35,837 bases of DNA from an uncultured Burkholderiales bacterium (GCA_903892175.1 CAITHK010000153.1:1-35837); one strand, 5' to 3'; positions 9,980 to 18,577 are shown, numbered from the stretch's first letter. Notes: a model not told the origin generated them from the letters alone. Made by a program: numbers and translations.

Positions 9980-11179
9980 ATGAACGAATTTCCTCCAACA
10001 CCCCAAGCAGCGCTTGAGAGACTGAGCTTGGTCGAGCCCAAACACTACGCCTATTCGCGCAATGATTTGAGTGGCGCGGTGAGCCGTTTGTCGCCTTATT
10101 TGACGCACGGATTTTTGAACGTGTTGGATGTGGCCAGCACCATGTACCACCGCCACCGTTTGGGCGTGCAGCACAAGTTCATGATGGAGTTGGGCTGGCG
10201 CGAGTACTACCAGCACGTGCACCAGCACCTGGGCGAGGCAGGCATGGCCGCTTCACTGCACGAAGGGGTGTTGCCTGAATCGGCCTACGCTCAACAACTG
10301 CCCGACGATGTGCGCCATGCCTGCACCCACGTACCTGTGATCGACCAAGCGGTGTCAACCCTCTATGCCAGCGGTTATTTGCACAACCATGCCCGCATGT
10401 GGCTGGCGAGTTATTTGGTGCATTTGCGCAAAGTGCACTGGCGGGTGGGCGCCGATTGGATGTACGGCCATTTGCTAGATGGGGACCTTGCCAGCAATTA
10501 CCTCAGCTGGCAGTGGGTTGCGGGCACGGGCAGCAGCAAGCCGTATTTGTTCAACGCCGACAACGTTGAAAAATTCGCCCCTGCACCGTGGCACAGCCGT
10601 GGCACTTTGTTGGACGCCACTTACGAAACCTTGGAGATCTTGGCGCACAACTCAGCCACCGTCACACAGGCCAGAGGCCACAGCGACGCAGGCGAGGACG
10701 AGCCTGCCCACCTGGATGCGCCGCCTGAAGGTCTTGGTTTTACGGCCCCGCAGGCCGATGTGGTGGCGGGGCGGCAAGTGTGGTGGGTTCACCCTTGGGC
10801 GCTGGCCGATGTGCCCGCTGATTTGCCCCAAGATGTGGTGGTGGTGGCTGCCTTGTGCGCTGAGCAAACACAGGCGCACCCTTGGAACGCGCGACGCTGG
10901 CAGTTTGTGGGCGAGCGCATGGCGGCCCTCACACCGCACCGCTGGTGGGGCAAGGTGTCAACCCTTGAGGCTGCATTGGCACAAGCCCAATCGGTGCACA
11001 CAGTGGCGCATTTGCGCTTGCCAGAGATGCCCTCGGTCTCATGGCAGCGGCGCGCGGCGCCGAGGTTGTTTCGCAATCTTGACAAGCCTTGTGAATCGTT
11101 TTCCAAATGGTGGGTGCAGGTCAACAAGGGCGTACGCCACTTGCAGCAACTGGTCTACCCTATCGCGCCCAGATCTTGA
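9980..11179 (+). CDS. Photolyase/cryptochrome-like FAD-binding protein with atypical domain order
   Basis: The 399-residue product starts directly with the helical FAD-binding domain of the photolyase/cryptochrome family. It shows VSRLSPYLTHG (34-44), FMMELGWREYYQHV, HNHARMWLASYLVHL (135-149) and DGDLASNYLSWQWVAGTG (167-184), the flavin pocket, including the conserved Asn173. The N-terminal alpha/beta antenna domain normally found before it is absent. Instead residues of about 250-365 (VWWVHPWALADVP, DVVVVAALCAEQ, RWQFVGERMAAL) look like an alpha/beta domain at the C-terminus, which may be a permuted antenna domain. Likely a DNA repair or blue-light protein binding FAD. The ATG at 9980 (or GTG at 9977) was chosen because upstream codons lie antisense to the CWC gene. 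Substrate unproven. Confidence 0.82.
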   Translation: MNEFPPTPQAALERLSLVEPKHYAYSRNDLSGAVSRLSPYLTHGFLNVLDVASTMYHRHRLGVQHKFMMELGWREYYQHVHQHLGEAGMAASLHEGVLPESAYAQQLPDDVRHACTHVPVIDQAVSTLYASGYLHNHARMWLASYLVHLRKVHWRVGADWMYGHLLDGDLASNYLSWQWVAGTGSSKPYLFNADNVEKFAPAPWHSRGTLLDATYETLEILAHNSATVTQARGHSDAGEDEPAHLDAPPEGLGFTAPQADVVAGRQVWWVHPWALADVPADLPQDVVVVAALCAEQTQAHPWNARRWQFVGERMAALTPHRWWGKVSTLEAALAQAQSVHTVAHLRLPEMPSVSWQRRAAPRLFRNLDKPCESFSKWWVQVNKGVRHLQQLVYPIAPRS

Positions 11180-11204
11180 TCCGGGCTGGCGCTAGAGGCA
11201 GCAG

Positions 11205-11600
11205 TCACTCACCGGGTGCTAGGCGCACCGCAACGACAAAGTATTGGGTCTCGCCCATGCATTCGGGCAGGCCTTTGTGCTGCTCGTACTCCATGACCAC
11301 TTTTTGGCCAATGTGGCTGTTGATTTGGTCTGCCACTGCGGTGTCACGCACAGTGAAGGCAAATTTTTCAGGAATGGCCGGCATGGTGGCCAGGGCGCGC
11401 ACTTGCTCGCCCTCCCATGTCTTGCACACCCAACCCTTGTAGGAGAGCTTTTGCACATAGCCCACGCTCTCGCCCCGCGAGTAAGTCAAGTGGTACGCAA
11501 ACAGCAAGTACAGCCCTGCCAGAACCACCACCGTCAACACCAAGCCGATGAGGGTGCGCAGTGCGAAGCGCACCAGGGTTTGGGCAAAAGAGTTGGACAT
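11205..11600 (-). CDS. Small single-pass inner-membrane protein of unknown function
   Basis: I do not recognise this 131-residue protein. It has a short cytoplasmic N-terminus, one hydrophobic segment at about residues 12-35 (LRTLIGLVLTVVVLAGLYLLF) and a soluble, probably periplasmic, domain of about 95 residues. That domain contains two cysteines (in WVCKTWEG and LPECMGET), which could form a disulfide. The domain ends GETQYFVVAVRL. The ATG at 11600 has an AGGA five or so bases upstream (minus strand); codons further upstream fall in the malate synthase terminator. It converges with the photolyase-like gene, 25 bases apart, and lies behind the glcB terminator, so it should have its own promoter. 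Confidence 0.75.
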   Translation of the reverse strand: MSNSFAQTLVRFALRTLIGLVLTVVVLAGLYLLFAYHLTYSRGESVGYVQKLSYKGWVCKTWEGEQVRALATMPAIPEKFAFTVRDTAVADQINSHIGQKVVMEYEQHKGLPECMGETQYFVVAVRLAPGE

Positions 11601-11647
11601 GTATGTTCCTGTAGGAGATGAGCCTTCATCATAGTGACTTGACCCAA

Positions 11648-11675
11648 ACAAACGGCACCCGCAGGTGCCATTTGT
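11648..11675 (-). terminator. Rho-independent terminator of glcB
   Basis: Downstream of the glcB stop, the minus strand forms a 12-base-pair stem (ACAAATGGCACC with GGTGCCGTTTGT, one G-U pair) around a four-base loop TGCG, followed by TT. On the plus strand the same hairpin has a C-A mismatch where the minus strand has G-U, so it fits the glcB direction better. Confidence 0.75.
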
Positions 11676-11698
11676 CAGGTGTAGGGGGTGGACTGCTT

Positions 11699-13918
11699 TT
11701 AGGCTGTGCCACCCTTTACCTTCAAGCGCCAAGCATGCAGCAAGGGCTCGGTGTAGCCACTGGGTTGCGCTTTGCCTTTGAACACCAAGTCGACGGCGGC
11801 TTGATAAGCCGCAGAGGTGGCAAAGTTACCGGCCATGTTTTTGTACAGCGGGTCGCCCTTGTTTTGCTTGTCCACCACCTTGGCCATGCGCTTGAAGGTG
11901 GCGTTCACTTGGGCCTTGGTGACCACGTCGTGGTGCAGCCAGTTGGCCATGTGCTGGCTGGAGATGCGCAGGGTGGCGCGGTCTTCCATCAGACCCACGT
12001 TGTGGATGTCGGGCACTTTGGAGCAGCCCACGCCTTGGTCAATCCAGCGCACCACATAGCCCAAGATGCCTTGGGCGTTGTTGTCGAGCTCTTCTTGCTT
12101 TTCGGCGTCTTTCCATTTGGGCTTGGCCACCACAGGCACTTGCAGCAAGTCGTTGAGCAAGGCGTCGCGTTGACCGTCGGCGTCGATCTTTTCCATCTCT
12201 TTTTGCACATCGACGACCTTGACCTGGTGGTAGTGCATGGCGTGCAGCACGGCAGCGGTCGGGCTGGGCACCCAGGCGGTGTTAGCACCGGCTTTGGGGT
12301 GGACAATTTTTTGTTGCAGCATGGCGGCCATCAGGTCAGGCATGGCCCACATGCCTTTGCCAATTTGCGCTTTGCCACGCAAACCGCAGGACAAGCCCAC
12401 CAGCACGTTGTTTTTTTCGTAGGCTTGAATCCACGGGGTGGTTTTCATGTCGCCCTTGCGCAGCATGGGGCCGGCCAACATGGCGGTGTGCATCTCGTCG
12501 CCGGTGCGATCCAAAAAGCCGGTGTTGATGAAAGCCACGCGGCTGGCCGCAGCGGCGATACAGGCTTTCAGGTTCACGCTGGTGCGACGCTCTTCGTCCA
12601 TGATGCCCAACTTGACGGTGCTGTCGGCCAGGCCCAGCACTTTCTCGACGCGACCAAACAGTTCGGCGGCAAAGCCCACTTCAGCGGGGCCGTGCATTTT
12701 GGGTTTGACGATGTAGACCGAGCCGGTGCGCGAGTTGCGAATGCCGTTGGCGCCGTGGCCTTGCAGGTCGTGCAGCGCGATGGCGGTGGTGATCACCGCG
12801 TCCATGATGCCTTCAGGAATCTCGTGCACTTGGCCGTCTTGACCGGTGTACAGGATGGCCGGGTTGGTCATCAGGTGACCCACGTTGCGCAAGAACAGCA
12901 GCGAGCGGCCATGCAGCGTGACGGGTTCGCCCTTGGTGCCGGTGTACACGCGGTCGGCGTTGAGACCGCGGGTGAAGGTCTTGCCGTTTTTCTCCACGGC
13001 TTCGGTCAGCGTGCCTTTGACAATGCCCAACCAGTTGCCGTAGGCCAGCACTTTGTCGTCCGCGTCCACCACGGCCACGGAGTCCTCCAGGTCGAGGATG
13101 GTGGACAAAGCGGCTTCCACCACCAAGTCGCTCACGCCTGCGGCATCGCTGGCACCGATGGCGGTCTTGCGGTTGATTTGCAAGTCCAAGTGCAGGCCGT
13201 TGTGTTGCAACAGCACCGACGACGGCGCGGAAGCATCCCCTTGGTAGCCAATCAATTGCGCGGCTTTGGCCAGCGAGGTGGTCTTGCCGTTTTTCAGCGT
13301 CACCACCAAGGCGCCATTCACCACGGCGTAGCCAGTGGAGTCGATGTGTGAACCGCTCTTCAAGGGGGCGGTGCGGTCCAGCACATAGCGTGCGTACTCA
13401 ATCACTTTTGCGCCGCGCACGGGGTTGTAGCCTTTGCCTTTTTCAGCGCCGTTGGCTTCAGAGATGGCATCAGTGCCGTACAGGGCGTCGTACAGCGAGC
13501 CCCAACGTGCGTTGGCCGCGTTCAGTGCGTAGCGCGCATTGAGCACCGGCACCACCAGCTGCGGGCCGGCTTGCAAGGCCAGTTCGGCGTCGACGTTTTT
13601 GGTGGTGGCTTTGACTTTGGCGGGCACGGGCACCAGGTAGCCAATTTTTTCAAGGAAGGCGCGGTAGGCCTTCATGTTTTTGATGGGGCCGGGGTGTTGG
13701 CTGTGCCAGGCGTCCAGCTCGGTTTGCAGGCGGTCACGCTCGGCCAGCAAGGCGATGTTCTTGGGGGCCAGGTCTTGCACGATGGCATCAAAGCCGTGCC
13801 AAAAATCTTTGACGCTCACGCCCGTGCCGGGCAGCACTTGGCTGTTGATGAACTCGTGCAGGTTGCTGGCAACTTGCAGACTGTGCACTTGAGTGCGGGG
13901 CGTGGCGTGTTGGCTCAT
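11699..13918 (-). CDS. glcB: Malate synthase G
   Basis: Malate synthase condenses glyoxylate and acetyl-CoA to malate, in the glyoxylate bypass or in growth on glycolate. The 739-residue length fits the large monomeric G form (about 725), not the A form. Recognisable parts are [19 protein letters not shown], the catalytic-core stretch [53 protein letters not shown] and [17 protein letters not shown], and near the end [27 protein letters not shown] lies upstream of the ATG at 13918. No isocitrate lyase or glycolate oxidase gene is adjacent; the neighbours upstream are a TDT transporter and below an unknown membrane protein. A clear terminator follows, so it is probably monocistronic or ends the TDT unit. 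Confidence 0.97.
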   Translation of the reverse strand: MSQHATPRTQVHSLQVASNLHEFINSQVLPGTGVSVKDFWHGFDAIVQDLAPKNIALLAERDRLQTELDAWHSQHPGPIKNMKAYRAFLEKIGYLVPVPAKVKATTKNVDAELALQAGPQLVVPVLNARYALNAANARWGSLYDALYGTDAISEANGAEKGKGYNPVRGAKVIEYARYVLDRTAPLKSGSHIDSTGYAVVNGALVVTLKNGKTTSLAKAAQLIGYQGDASAPSSVLLQHNGLHLDLQINRKTAIGASDAAGVSDLVVEAALSTILDLEDSVAVVDADDKVLAYGNWLGIVKGTLTEAVEKNGKTFTRGLNADRVYTGTKGEPVTLHGRSLLFLRNVGHLMTNPAILYTGQDGQVHEIPEGIMDAVITTAIALHDLQGHGANGIRNSRTGSVYIVKPKMHGPAEVGFAAELFGRVEKVLGLADSTVKLGIMDEERRTSVNLKACIAAAASRVAFINTGFLDRTGDEMHTAMLAGPMLRKGDMKTTPWIQAYEKNNVLVGLSCGLRGKAQIGKGMWAMPDLMAAMLQQKIVHPKAGANTAWVPSPTAAVLHAMHYHQVKVVDVQKEMEKIDADGQRDALLNDLLQVPVVAKPKWKDAEKQEELDNNAQGILGYVVRWIDQGVGCSKVPDIHNVGLMEDRATLRISSQHMANWLHHDVVTKAQVNATFKRMAKVVDKQNKGDPLYKNMAGNFATSAAYQAAVDLVFKGKAQPSGYTEPLLHAWRLKVKGGTA

Positions 13919-14015
13919 GGGTTGTTCTCTCTGGATGAATCAAAGGGGAAAATTTTGGATCAAAGACATCGGTGCAAATATCAGTGCGAATCTTAGGGGA
14001 TCGCGCAGCACCTAT

Positions 14016-14047
14016 TGCACGTGCAGCGTGTGAGGTTGTCTTGACAA
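14016..14047. promoter_or_regulatory. Two palindromes upstream of glcB (possible operators)
   Basis: The 141-base gap between the TDT stop and the glcB start holds TGCACGTGCA (14016-14025, perfect ten-base palindrome) and TTGTCTTGACAA (14036-14047, five-base arms around TT). They lie about 100-130 bases upstream of glcB, a suitable place for a regulator site. The regulator is unknown and chance occurrence is possible. Confidence 0.3.
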
Positions 14048-14059
14048 ATACATCGGTAA

Positions 14060-15088
14060 TCAGGCGTCTGCCACCAGCAAGTTGCCGTTGCGCAAGCCAC
14101 GCCAGGTGCCCAAGGTCAAGCCCAAAATCACCAACGACGTCAGCGCCAGCATGCCCAGGGCCGGCAGTTGCAACCAAGCACCCGAAGGGGTGCTCGCCAA
14201 GCGCAGGGTCAGGGCACTGAAGGCCGCCAATGGAAAGCTCATCCCCCAAAACGACATGCCAAACGGTTGGGCACGCATGGCCTCCAGTTGGGTCAAGGTC
14301 AGGGCCAGAAAGAACAAGGCCATGCCCCACGCCGCCCAGGCCAACAACACGGGTGCTTGCATCACCAGCAGGCTCAAGCCCACGGCCGAAGGCGGTGCCA
14401 CGCAGATGAACAAGGTGGGGCTGAGCTTGGCGGGCAAGGGCCCCACTTGACCCCAGCGCACAAAGAGAAGGGTTTGCAAAATGGGCCACAGCAACAAGCC
14501 AATGCCAAACTGGGCCACAGACCAAGACTCAAAACCCAGCGGCACGCCACCCAAAGGGGCCAACACATTGCCCACCACCGGAATGAACAGTGCAGGTGTG
14601 AGGGCGGGCCACTGCAGGCCACCTTCTGCATGTGGCCGCAGCCAACGGCTGATGACCCACACCGTGGCCACAAACTCCAGCACCGAGCCGGCACACCAAA
14701 ACACTGCCAAGGCCAAGTCGAGGGTGGGGTGGGTATCTTGAAACAAGGCCGCGCCCAAGGCGGCCAACAAAATCACCGACACCGGAAACGTGGCCATGAA
14801 GGCATGACGAATCGGATGTTGCAAGTCTTTGATCACTGCATGCAAATGCAGTTTCAAGCGCCACACACTGGCCAGGCACAACAGGCAAAAAATCAGCGCC
14901 GCAAAGCCACCGGCCACCAAGGCCAGGCCCAGTGCTGTGTCGCCCAGCAAGTCGGTGCCACGCAGCCAAGCTTGCGCCAGCCCGGTCCACCCCATCACCA
15001 AGGCAAACCATGCTGGAAAAAGATGTTCGAGTGGGGCGCCGATGCGGGTCATCCAGTGGACTGAGCGGGTGGGGGGCGTGTGTTGCAT
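14060..15088 (-). CDS. TDT/SLAC1-family transporter (tellurite-resistance/dicarboxylate/anion channel fold)
   Basis: A 342-residue protein with about ten hydrophobic segments and no large soluble domain. Features fitting the TDT/SLAC1 family are the N-terminal LEHLFPAWFALVMGWTGLA, HAFMATFPVSVILL, LTPALFIPVVGNVLAPLGG in the middle, and WGMSFPLAAFSALTL near the end. The family includes TehA-like anion channels, malate permeases and sulfite exporters; which applies here cannot be decided. The ATG at 15088 has no ribosome site but a TAAACT hexamer six bases upstream. It diverges from the LysR gene across only 41 bases, the usual arrangement for a LysR target. A malate-related substrate would suit its neighbour glcB, but that is inference. 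Confidence 0.8.
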   Translation of the reverse strand: MQHTPPTRSVHWMTRIGAPLEHLFPAWFALVMGWTGLAQAWLRGTDLLGDTALGLALVAGGFAALIFCLLCLASVWRLKLHLHAVIKDLQHPIRHAFMATFPVSVILLAALGAALFQDTHPTLDLALAVFWCAGSVLEFVATVWVISRWLRPHAEGGLQWPALTPALFIPVVGNVLAPLGGVPLGFESWSVAQFGIGLLLWPILQTLLFVRWGQVGPLPAKLSPTLFICVAPPSAVGLSLLVMQAPVLLAWAAWGMALFFLALTLTQLEAMRAQPFGMSFWGMSFPLAAFSALTLRLASTPSGAWLQLPALGMLALTSLVILGLTLGTWRGLRNGNLLVADA

Positions 15089-15129
15089 GCAGCGAGTTTA
15101 GGTGAGGCACCCCCGTGGATAATCGTCCC
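15089..15129. promoter_or_regulatory. Divergent control region of TDT transporter and LysR gene
   Basis: Both starts lack a Shine-Dalgarno. Leftward, TAAACT (minus strand of 15095-15100) is six bases from the transporter ATG. Rightward, GATAAT (15118-15123) is six bases from the LysR ATG. The hexamers are 17 bases apart, so each sits where the other's -35 would be. Between them is GGTGAGGCACC (15101-15111), a small inverted repeat that could bind a regulator. Confidence 0.4.
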
Positions 15130-16056
15130 ATGGACAAACTCAAAGCCTTTGAGTCCTTTGTGTCAGTGGCGCAAAAGGGCAGTCTGACCGCGGCAGCGCA
15201 TGCCGAGGGCGTAGCCCCTGCCATCATCGGACGGCGGCTGGACGGGCTCGAGTCGCATTTGGGCGTCAAGTTGTTGGTCCGCACCACCCGTCGCATCTCT
15301 CTCACCCACGAAGGCACGGCTTTTTTGGAAGACTGCCAACGCCTGTTGGCCGATGTGGCCAATGCCGAGGCCAGCGTGAGCGCCGGGGGTCTACAAGCCA
15401 GTGGGCACTTGCGCATCACCGCCCCGGCAGGATTTGGGCGACGCCATGTGGCTCCACTGGTGCCTCAGTTTTGCAGCGCCCATCCAGAAGTCACGGTGTC
15501 ACTCAACCTGAGCGACCGCGTGGTGGATTTGGCCGCAGAGGGATTGGACTGCGCGGTGCGCGTGGGCGATTTGCCAGACTCTTCTTTGGTCAGCGTGCGT
15601 TTGGCCGACAACCGCCGGTTGTGCGTGGCCACCCCTGAATTTTTGGCGCGACACGGCACGCCCCAAACCCCCAACGACCTCATGCGCCTGCGCTGCCTCA
15701 CACTCTCCAGCGATGCCTCACAAACCAAAGGTTGGGCTTTCCGTGTGCCCACGGCAGCGGGCGCGCACGAGGTCATCCATCTGCGCCCAGCGGGACGCAT
15801 GGACTGCTCGGATGGTCAGGTGTTGCACGACTGGTGCTTGGGTGGACACGGCATGGCTTGGCGCAGCACCTGGGAGGTGGCGGCGCAGATCAAGAGTGGG
15901 CAATTGGTGTCGGTGTTGGACGCTTTTGCAGCCCCTGCCAACGGCATTTACGCCGTGTTCTCCCAGCGCAAACACCTGCCCTTGCGCTTGCGTTTGTGGA
16001 TTGACTTTCTCAAAGACCGCTACGCCCAACCCGACTACTGGGGGGGTCTGGCATGA
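15130..16056 (+). CDS. LysR-family transcriptional regulator
   Basis: The 308-residue product has an N-terminal winged helix-turn-helix (MDKLKAFESFVSVAQKGSLTAAA, then IIGRRLDGLESHLGVKLLVRTTRRISLT) and a C-terminal effector-binding domain of two alpha/beta lobes. This is the usual size and order of LysR-type regulators. I prefer the ATG at 15130 to the GTG five codons upstream because LysR proteins start a few residues before the recognition helix and GATAAT lies where the GTG start would be. It probably controls the divergent TDT transporter. Unusually, its stop overlaps the next gene (ATGA), so it is also translated with the deacetylase and may govern that operon. A run of seven G lies near its end (16040-16046). 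The ligand is unknown. Confidence 0.88.
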   Translation: MDKLKAFESFVSVAQKGSLTAAAHAEGVAPAIIGRRLDGLESHLGVKLLVRTTRRISLTHEGTAFLEDCQRLLADVANAEASVSAGGLQASGHLRITAPAGFGRRHVAPLVPQFCSAHPEVTVSLNLSDRVVDLAAEGLDCAVRVGDLPDSSLVSVRLADNRRLCVATPEFLARHGTPQTPNDLMRLRCLTLSSDASQTKGWAFRVPTAAGAHEVIHLRPAGRMDCSDGQVLHDWCLGGHGMAWRSTWEVAAQIKSGQLVSVLDAFAAPANGIYAVFSQRKHLPLRLRLWIDFLKDRYAQPDYWGGLA

Positions 16057-16889
16057 GTGAGACAGCCTTGATCAAATCCGTGGTGGTGTGCGCCGATGAC
16101 TATGCGGTCAACACCCCCACCTCGCAGGGCATCGTGGCACTGTGCGTGTTGGGGCGCCTGAGCGCCACCAGTGTCATGGCTTTGTCGCCGCGCTGGGCCG
16201 AAGACGCGCCCGCATTGCGCGAAGTGCGTGAACGTGTCGATGTGGGCTTGCATTTGGACTGGACCAGCACCTTTGCGCATCACGCGGGCTTTGGCCGCAG
16301 CTTGGGTGCGGTGATGTGGCGCTCTTGCTGGGGCGGCTTTCGTGGCCCTGCGGTGCGCGATGAAATTGAGCGTCAGCTCGATGCCTTCGAATCCCACTGG
16401 CAAGCCCCGCCTGACCATGTGGACGGGCACCAACATGTGCAGCAATTTGCCGGACTGCGTGAGGCGTTGTGTGAGGTGGTGCTGCGGCGCTACGGCTCCC
16501 AGCAACTTCGACCTTGGGTGCGTGTCTCGCGGGTCGCGCAGGTGGGCTTGAAGGCGCAAGTGATCACCGCCATGGGCGCGCAGGCGCTGCAGGCCTGGGC
16601 CCAACAACACGACTGGCCTTACGTGGCGCCCCTGTTAGGCGCCTATGGCTTTGACGGCAGTCTGAACGATTACCGCCAGCACATGCAACGCTGGTTGCTG
16701 GATGTGCCCGTGGCCGATCAAGCTGCGATCATCATGTGCCATCCGGCTTCGTCGGCTAGTACCGATGACGAGATTGGCCCTGCCCGTGCCCGTGAATTCG
16801 CGTATCTGGCCAGTCACGACTTTGTGCAAGACCTCCGCGACGCAGGCGTGCGCTTGGTGCGCGGTAGCGAACTTTGGAAACGAACGTGA
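16053..16889 (+). CDS. ChbG/HpnK (YdjC) family carbohydrate deacetylase, NaxD/LgmC-like
   Basis: The 278-residue product is a metal-dependent deacetylase of the YdjC fold: CADDYAVN (D15-D16), VGLHLDWT (H67) and DGHQHVQQF (H126, H128) are the metal and catalytic sites, and IIMCHPAS closes the domain. Some relatives remove acetyl groups from chitobiose or hopanoid intermediates; NaxD (Francisella) and LgmC (Bordetella) deacetylate undecaprenyl-phosphate N-acetylhexosamine during lipid A modification. Here it overlaps LysR by four bases (ATGA) and an ArnT-like transferase by four (GTGA). With gtrA and a GT2 enzyme nearby, the lipid A role is the most likely. The substrate sugar is not readable from sequence. 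Confidence 0.85.
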   Translation: MSETALIKSVVVCADDYAVNTPTSQGIVALCVLGRLSATSVMALSPRWAEDAPALREVRERVDVGLHLDWTSTFAHHAGFGRSLGAVMWRSCWGGFRGPAVRDEIERQLDAFESHWQAPPDHVDGHQHVQQFAGLREALCEVVLRRYGSQQLRPWVRVSRVAQVGLKAQVITAMGAQALQAWAQQHDWPYVAPLLGAYGFDGSLNDYRQHMQRWLLDVPVADQAAIIMCHPASSASTDDEIGPARAREFAYLASHDFVQDLRDAGVRLVRGSELWKRT

Positions 16890-18577
16890 ATCAAGCGATG
16901 GATCCCTCAGTCACCGCGGGCACGCCCGCACCCACGCGTTCGGTGGGCTTGCGCTGGGCCTTGGGGTTGTGGCCCGCCTTGTTGCTGGTCTTGGCGGCCT
17001 TGCGCCCTTTGGCCTTGCCCGACGAAGGGCGTTACGCAGACGTGGGCCGTTGGATGTGGGTCAGCGGTGACTGGCTGACGCCACGCTTGGACGGCTTGCC
17101 TTTTTTCCACAAGCCCCCCTTGCTCTATTGGTTAGAGGCCGTGTCGATGCAGATGTTTGGCGCAACGCCTTGGGCAGCGCGTTCGGTGGTGGCCATGCAT
17201 GCGTGTCTGATGTGGGGCTTGATGTGGCACTGTGTGCGCCACTTTGCCGATGCCGTCACCGCCCGTCGAGCGGCGTGGATGTTGGGCAGCAGCTTGGCCT
17301 TTTTGGTGGGCGGTCAGTATGTCAACCACGACATGATGGTGGCGACCTGGATGGGCGTGGCCATTTGGTGTTTTGCCCGCGCCTTGTTGCATCCCGAGGG
17401 CGTTCATGCCAACTGGGCGCGTGCTGGGTTTGTTGCGTGTGCCTTGGGCGTGTTGAGCAAGGGCTTGATTGGCTTGTTGCTGCCCGGCTTGGTGCTGACC
17501 TTGTGGGTGTTATGGACCTGGCAATGGCGCAAAGTTTGGGCGCTGCCTTGGGTCAGTGGCGTGTTGTTGTTTATGGCTGTGGCACTGCCTTGGTTTGTGT
17601 TGGCGGCGCAGGTGCATCCTGACATGCTGGCCTACATGTTTGGCACCCACCAATTTGGCCGTTACACCGCCACCACCTTCAACAACGCCCACCCCTGGTG
17701 GTTTTATGGTGTGGCGGTGGTGGTGTTGCTGTTTCCTTGGGTGTTTTTTGCAGCCGCCGACGGCTGGCAGCGCGTGCAAGCGCATGCGCGGCACAAGTTG
17801 CTTGGCAAAGCACCGTCCCCGCCCGCAGCATCCGGCGACATGCTGGGTCGCGTAGCGTTGAACCAGGGCCCTTGGATCTCGTTGTGTTGGATTTGGATCT
17901 TGGCTATTTTGGTGTTTTTCTCCATCCCCAATTCCAAATTGATTGGCTATGCCTTGCCGGTGATCCCGCCCTTGGCGGTGCTGGCTGCGGTCTGGTGGCA
18001 GCAGCACTGGGCAACGCGTGCATGGGGCCGGCATGTCTTTGCTGTGCTGGTGGGGTTGGCGCTGGCCTTGGCCTTGGCGGCCAACTTTGTGGCGGCGCGC
18101 TACACCCAAAAGCGCAGCAGCGCCGATGTCGCCACAGAGCTGGGCTGCCTGATCAAGCCAGGCGATGTGGTGGCGGTGTTGGACGACTACCCGTATGACC
18201 TGCCGTTTTACGCGCAGCTGCAGCAGCCTGTTGAAGTGCTGCAAGATTGGGACACCTTGCGCCGCACCGCCGGTGACAACTGGCGGCGTGAGCTGTTTGA
18301 AGGCGCAAACTTTGACGCCCAAGCCGCGCGCGTGTTGCAACCAGTGAGTCGCTTGGAGGCATTGCAACAGCAAGCGGGTGCCTGGGTGCTGGCGCCCAAC
18401 GGCTCGGCCCGCCTGAATTTACAAAATCACGCCGGGTTTGACTTGGTGTTGGGGGGGCAGGCTTGGTCGCTGTACCGCAGCAGGATGGCCGCATCAAGCG
18501 CCGCGCCGGAACGCCCACAGGCGGCTGAGCACAAAGGTTTGGGCCGATGCCAGCACCAGCGCCAAGAACAGCGCTAA
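16886..18577 (+). CDS. ArnT/PMT-like lipid-carrier-dependent glycosyltransferase (GT-C fold)
   Basis: A 563-residue multi-spanning protein, close to ArnT (about 550). The first periplasmic loop carries LPDEGRYADVGRWM, whose acidic pair is the catalytic signature of ArnT/PMT enzymes, followed by GLPFFHKPPLLYWLEA, also typical. About twelve membrane segments follow, then a C-terminal periplasmic part with DDYPYDLPFYAQ. Expected role: move a sugar from undecaprenyl phosphate to lipid A or another envelope acceptor on the periplasmic side. The start GTG at 16886 overlaps the deacetylase stop; an ATG at 16898 is an alternative. The last 28 codons overlap gtrA on the other strand. There is a G7 run at 18451-18457. 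Confidence 0.88.
   Translation: MNQAMDPSVTAGTPAPTRSVGLRWALGLWPALLLVLAALRPLALPDEGRYADVGRWMWVSGDWLTPRLDGLPFFHKPPLLYWLEAVSMQMFGATPWAARSVVAMHACLMWGLMWHCVRHFADAVTARRAAWMLGSSLAFLVGGQYVNHDMMVATWMGVAIWCFARALLHPEGVHANWARAGFVACALGVLSKGLIGLLLPGLVLTLWVLWTWQWRKVWALPWVSGVLLFMAVALPWFVLAAQVHPDMLAYMFGTHQFGRYTATTFNNAHPWWFYGVAVVVLLFPWVFFAAADGWQRVQAHARHKLLGKAPSPPAASGDMLGRVALNQGPWISLCWIWILAILVFFSIPNSKLIGYALPVIPPLAVLAAVWWQQHWATRAWGRHVFAVLVGLALALALAANFVAARYTQKRSSADVATELGCLIKPGDVVAVLDDYPYDLPFYAQLQQPVEVLQDWDTLRRTAGDNWRRELFEGANFDAQAARVLQPVSRLEALQQQAGAWVLAPNGSARLNLQNHAGFDLVLGGQAWSLYRSRMAASSAAPERPQAAEHKGLGRCQHQRQEQR

Noticed and set aside
11618-13351. Open frame of 577 codons on the plus strand inside malate synthase G
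   Set aside because: Antisense shadow of glcB; starts within the glcB terminator region, has low-complexity His/Gly/Val composition and no family resemblance.
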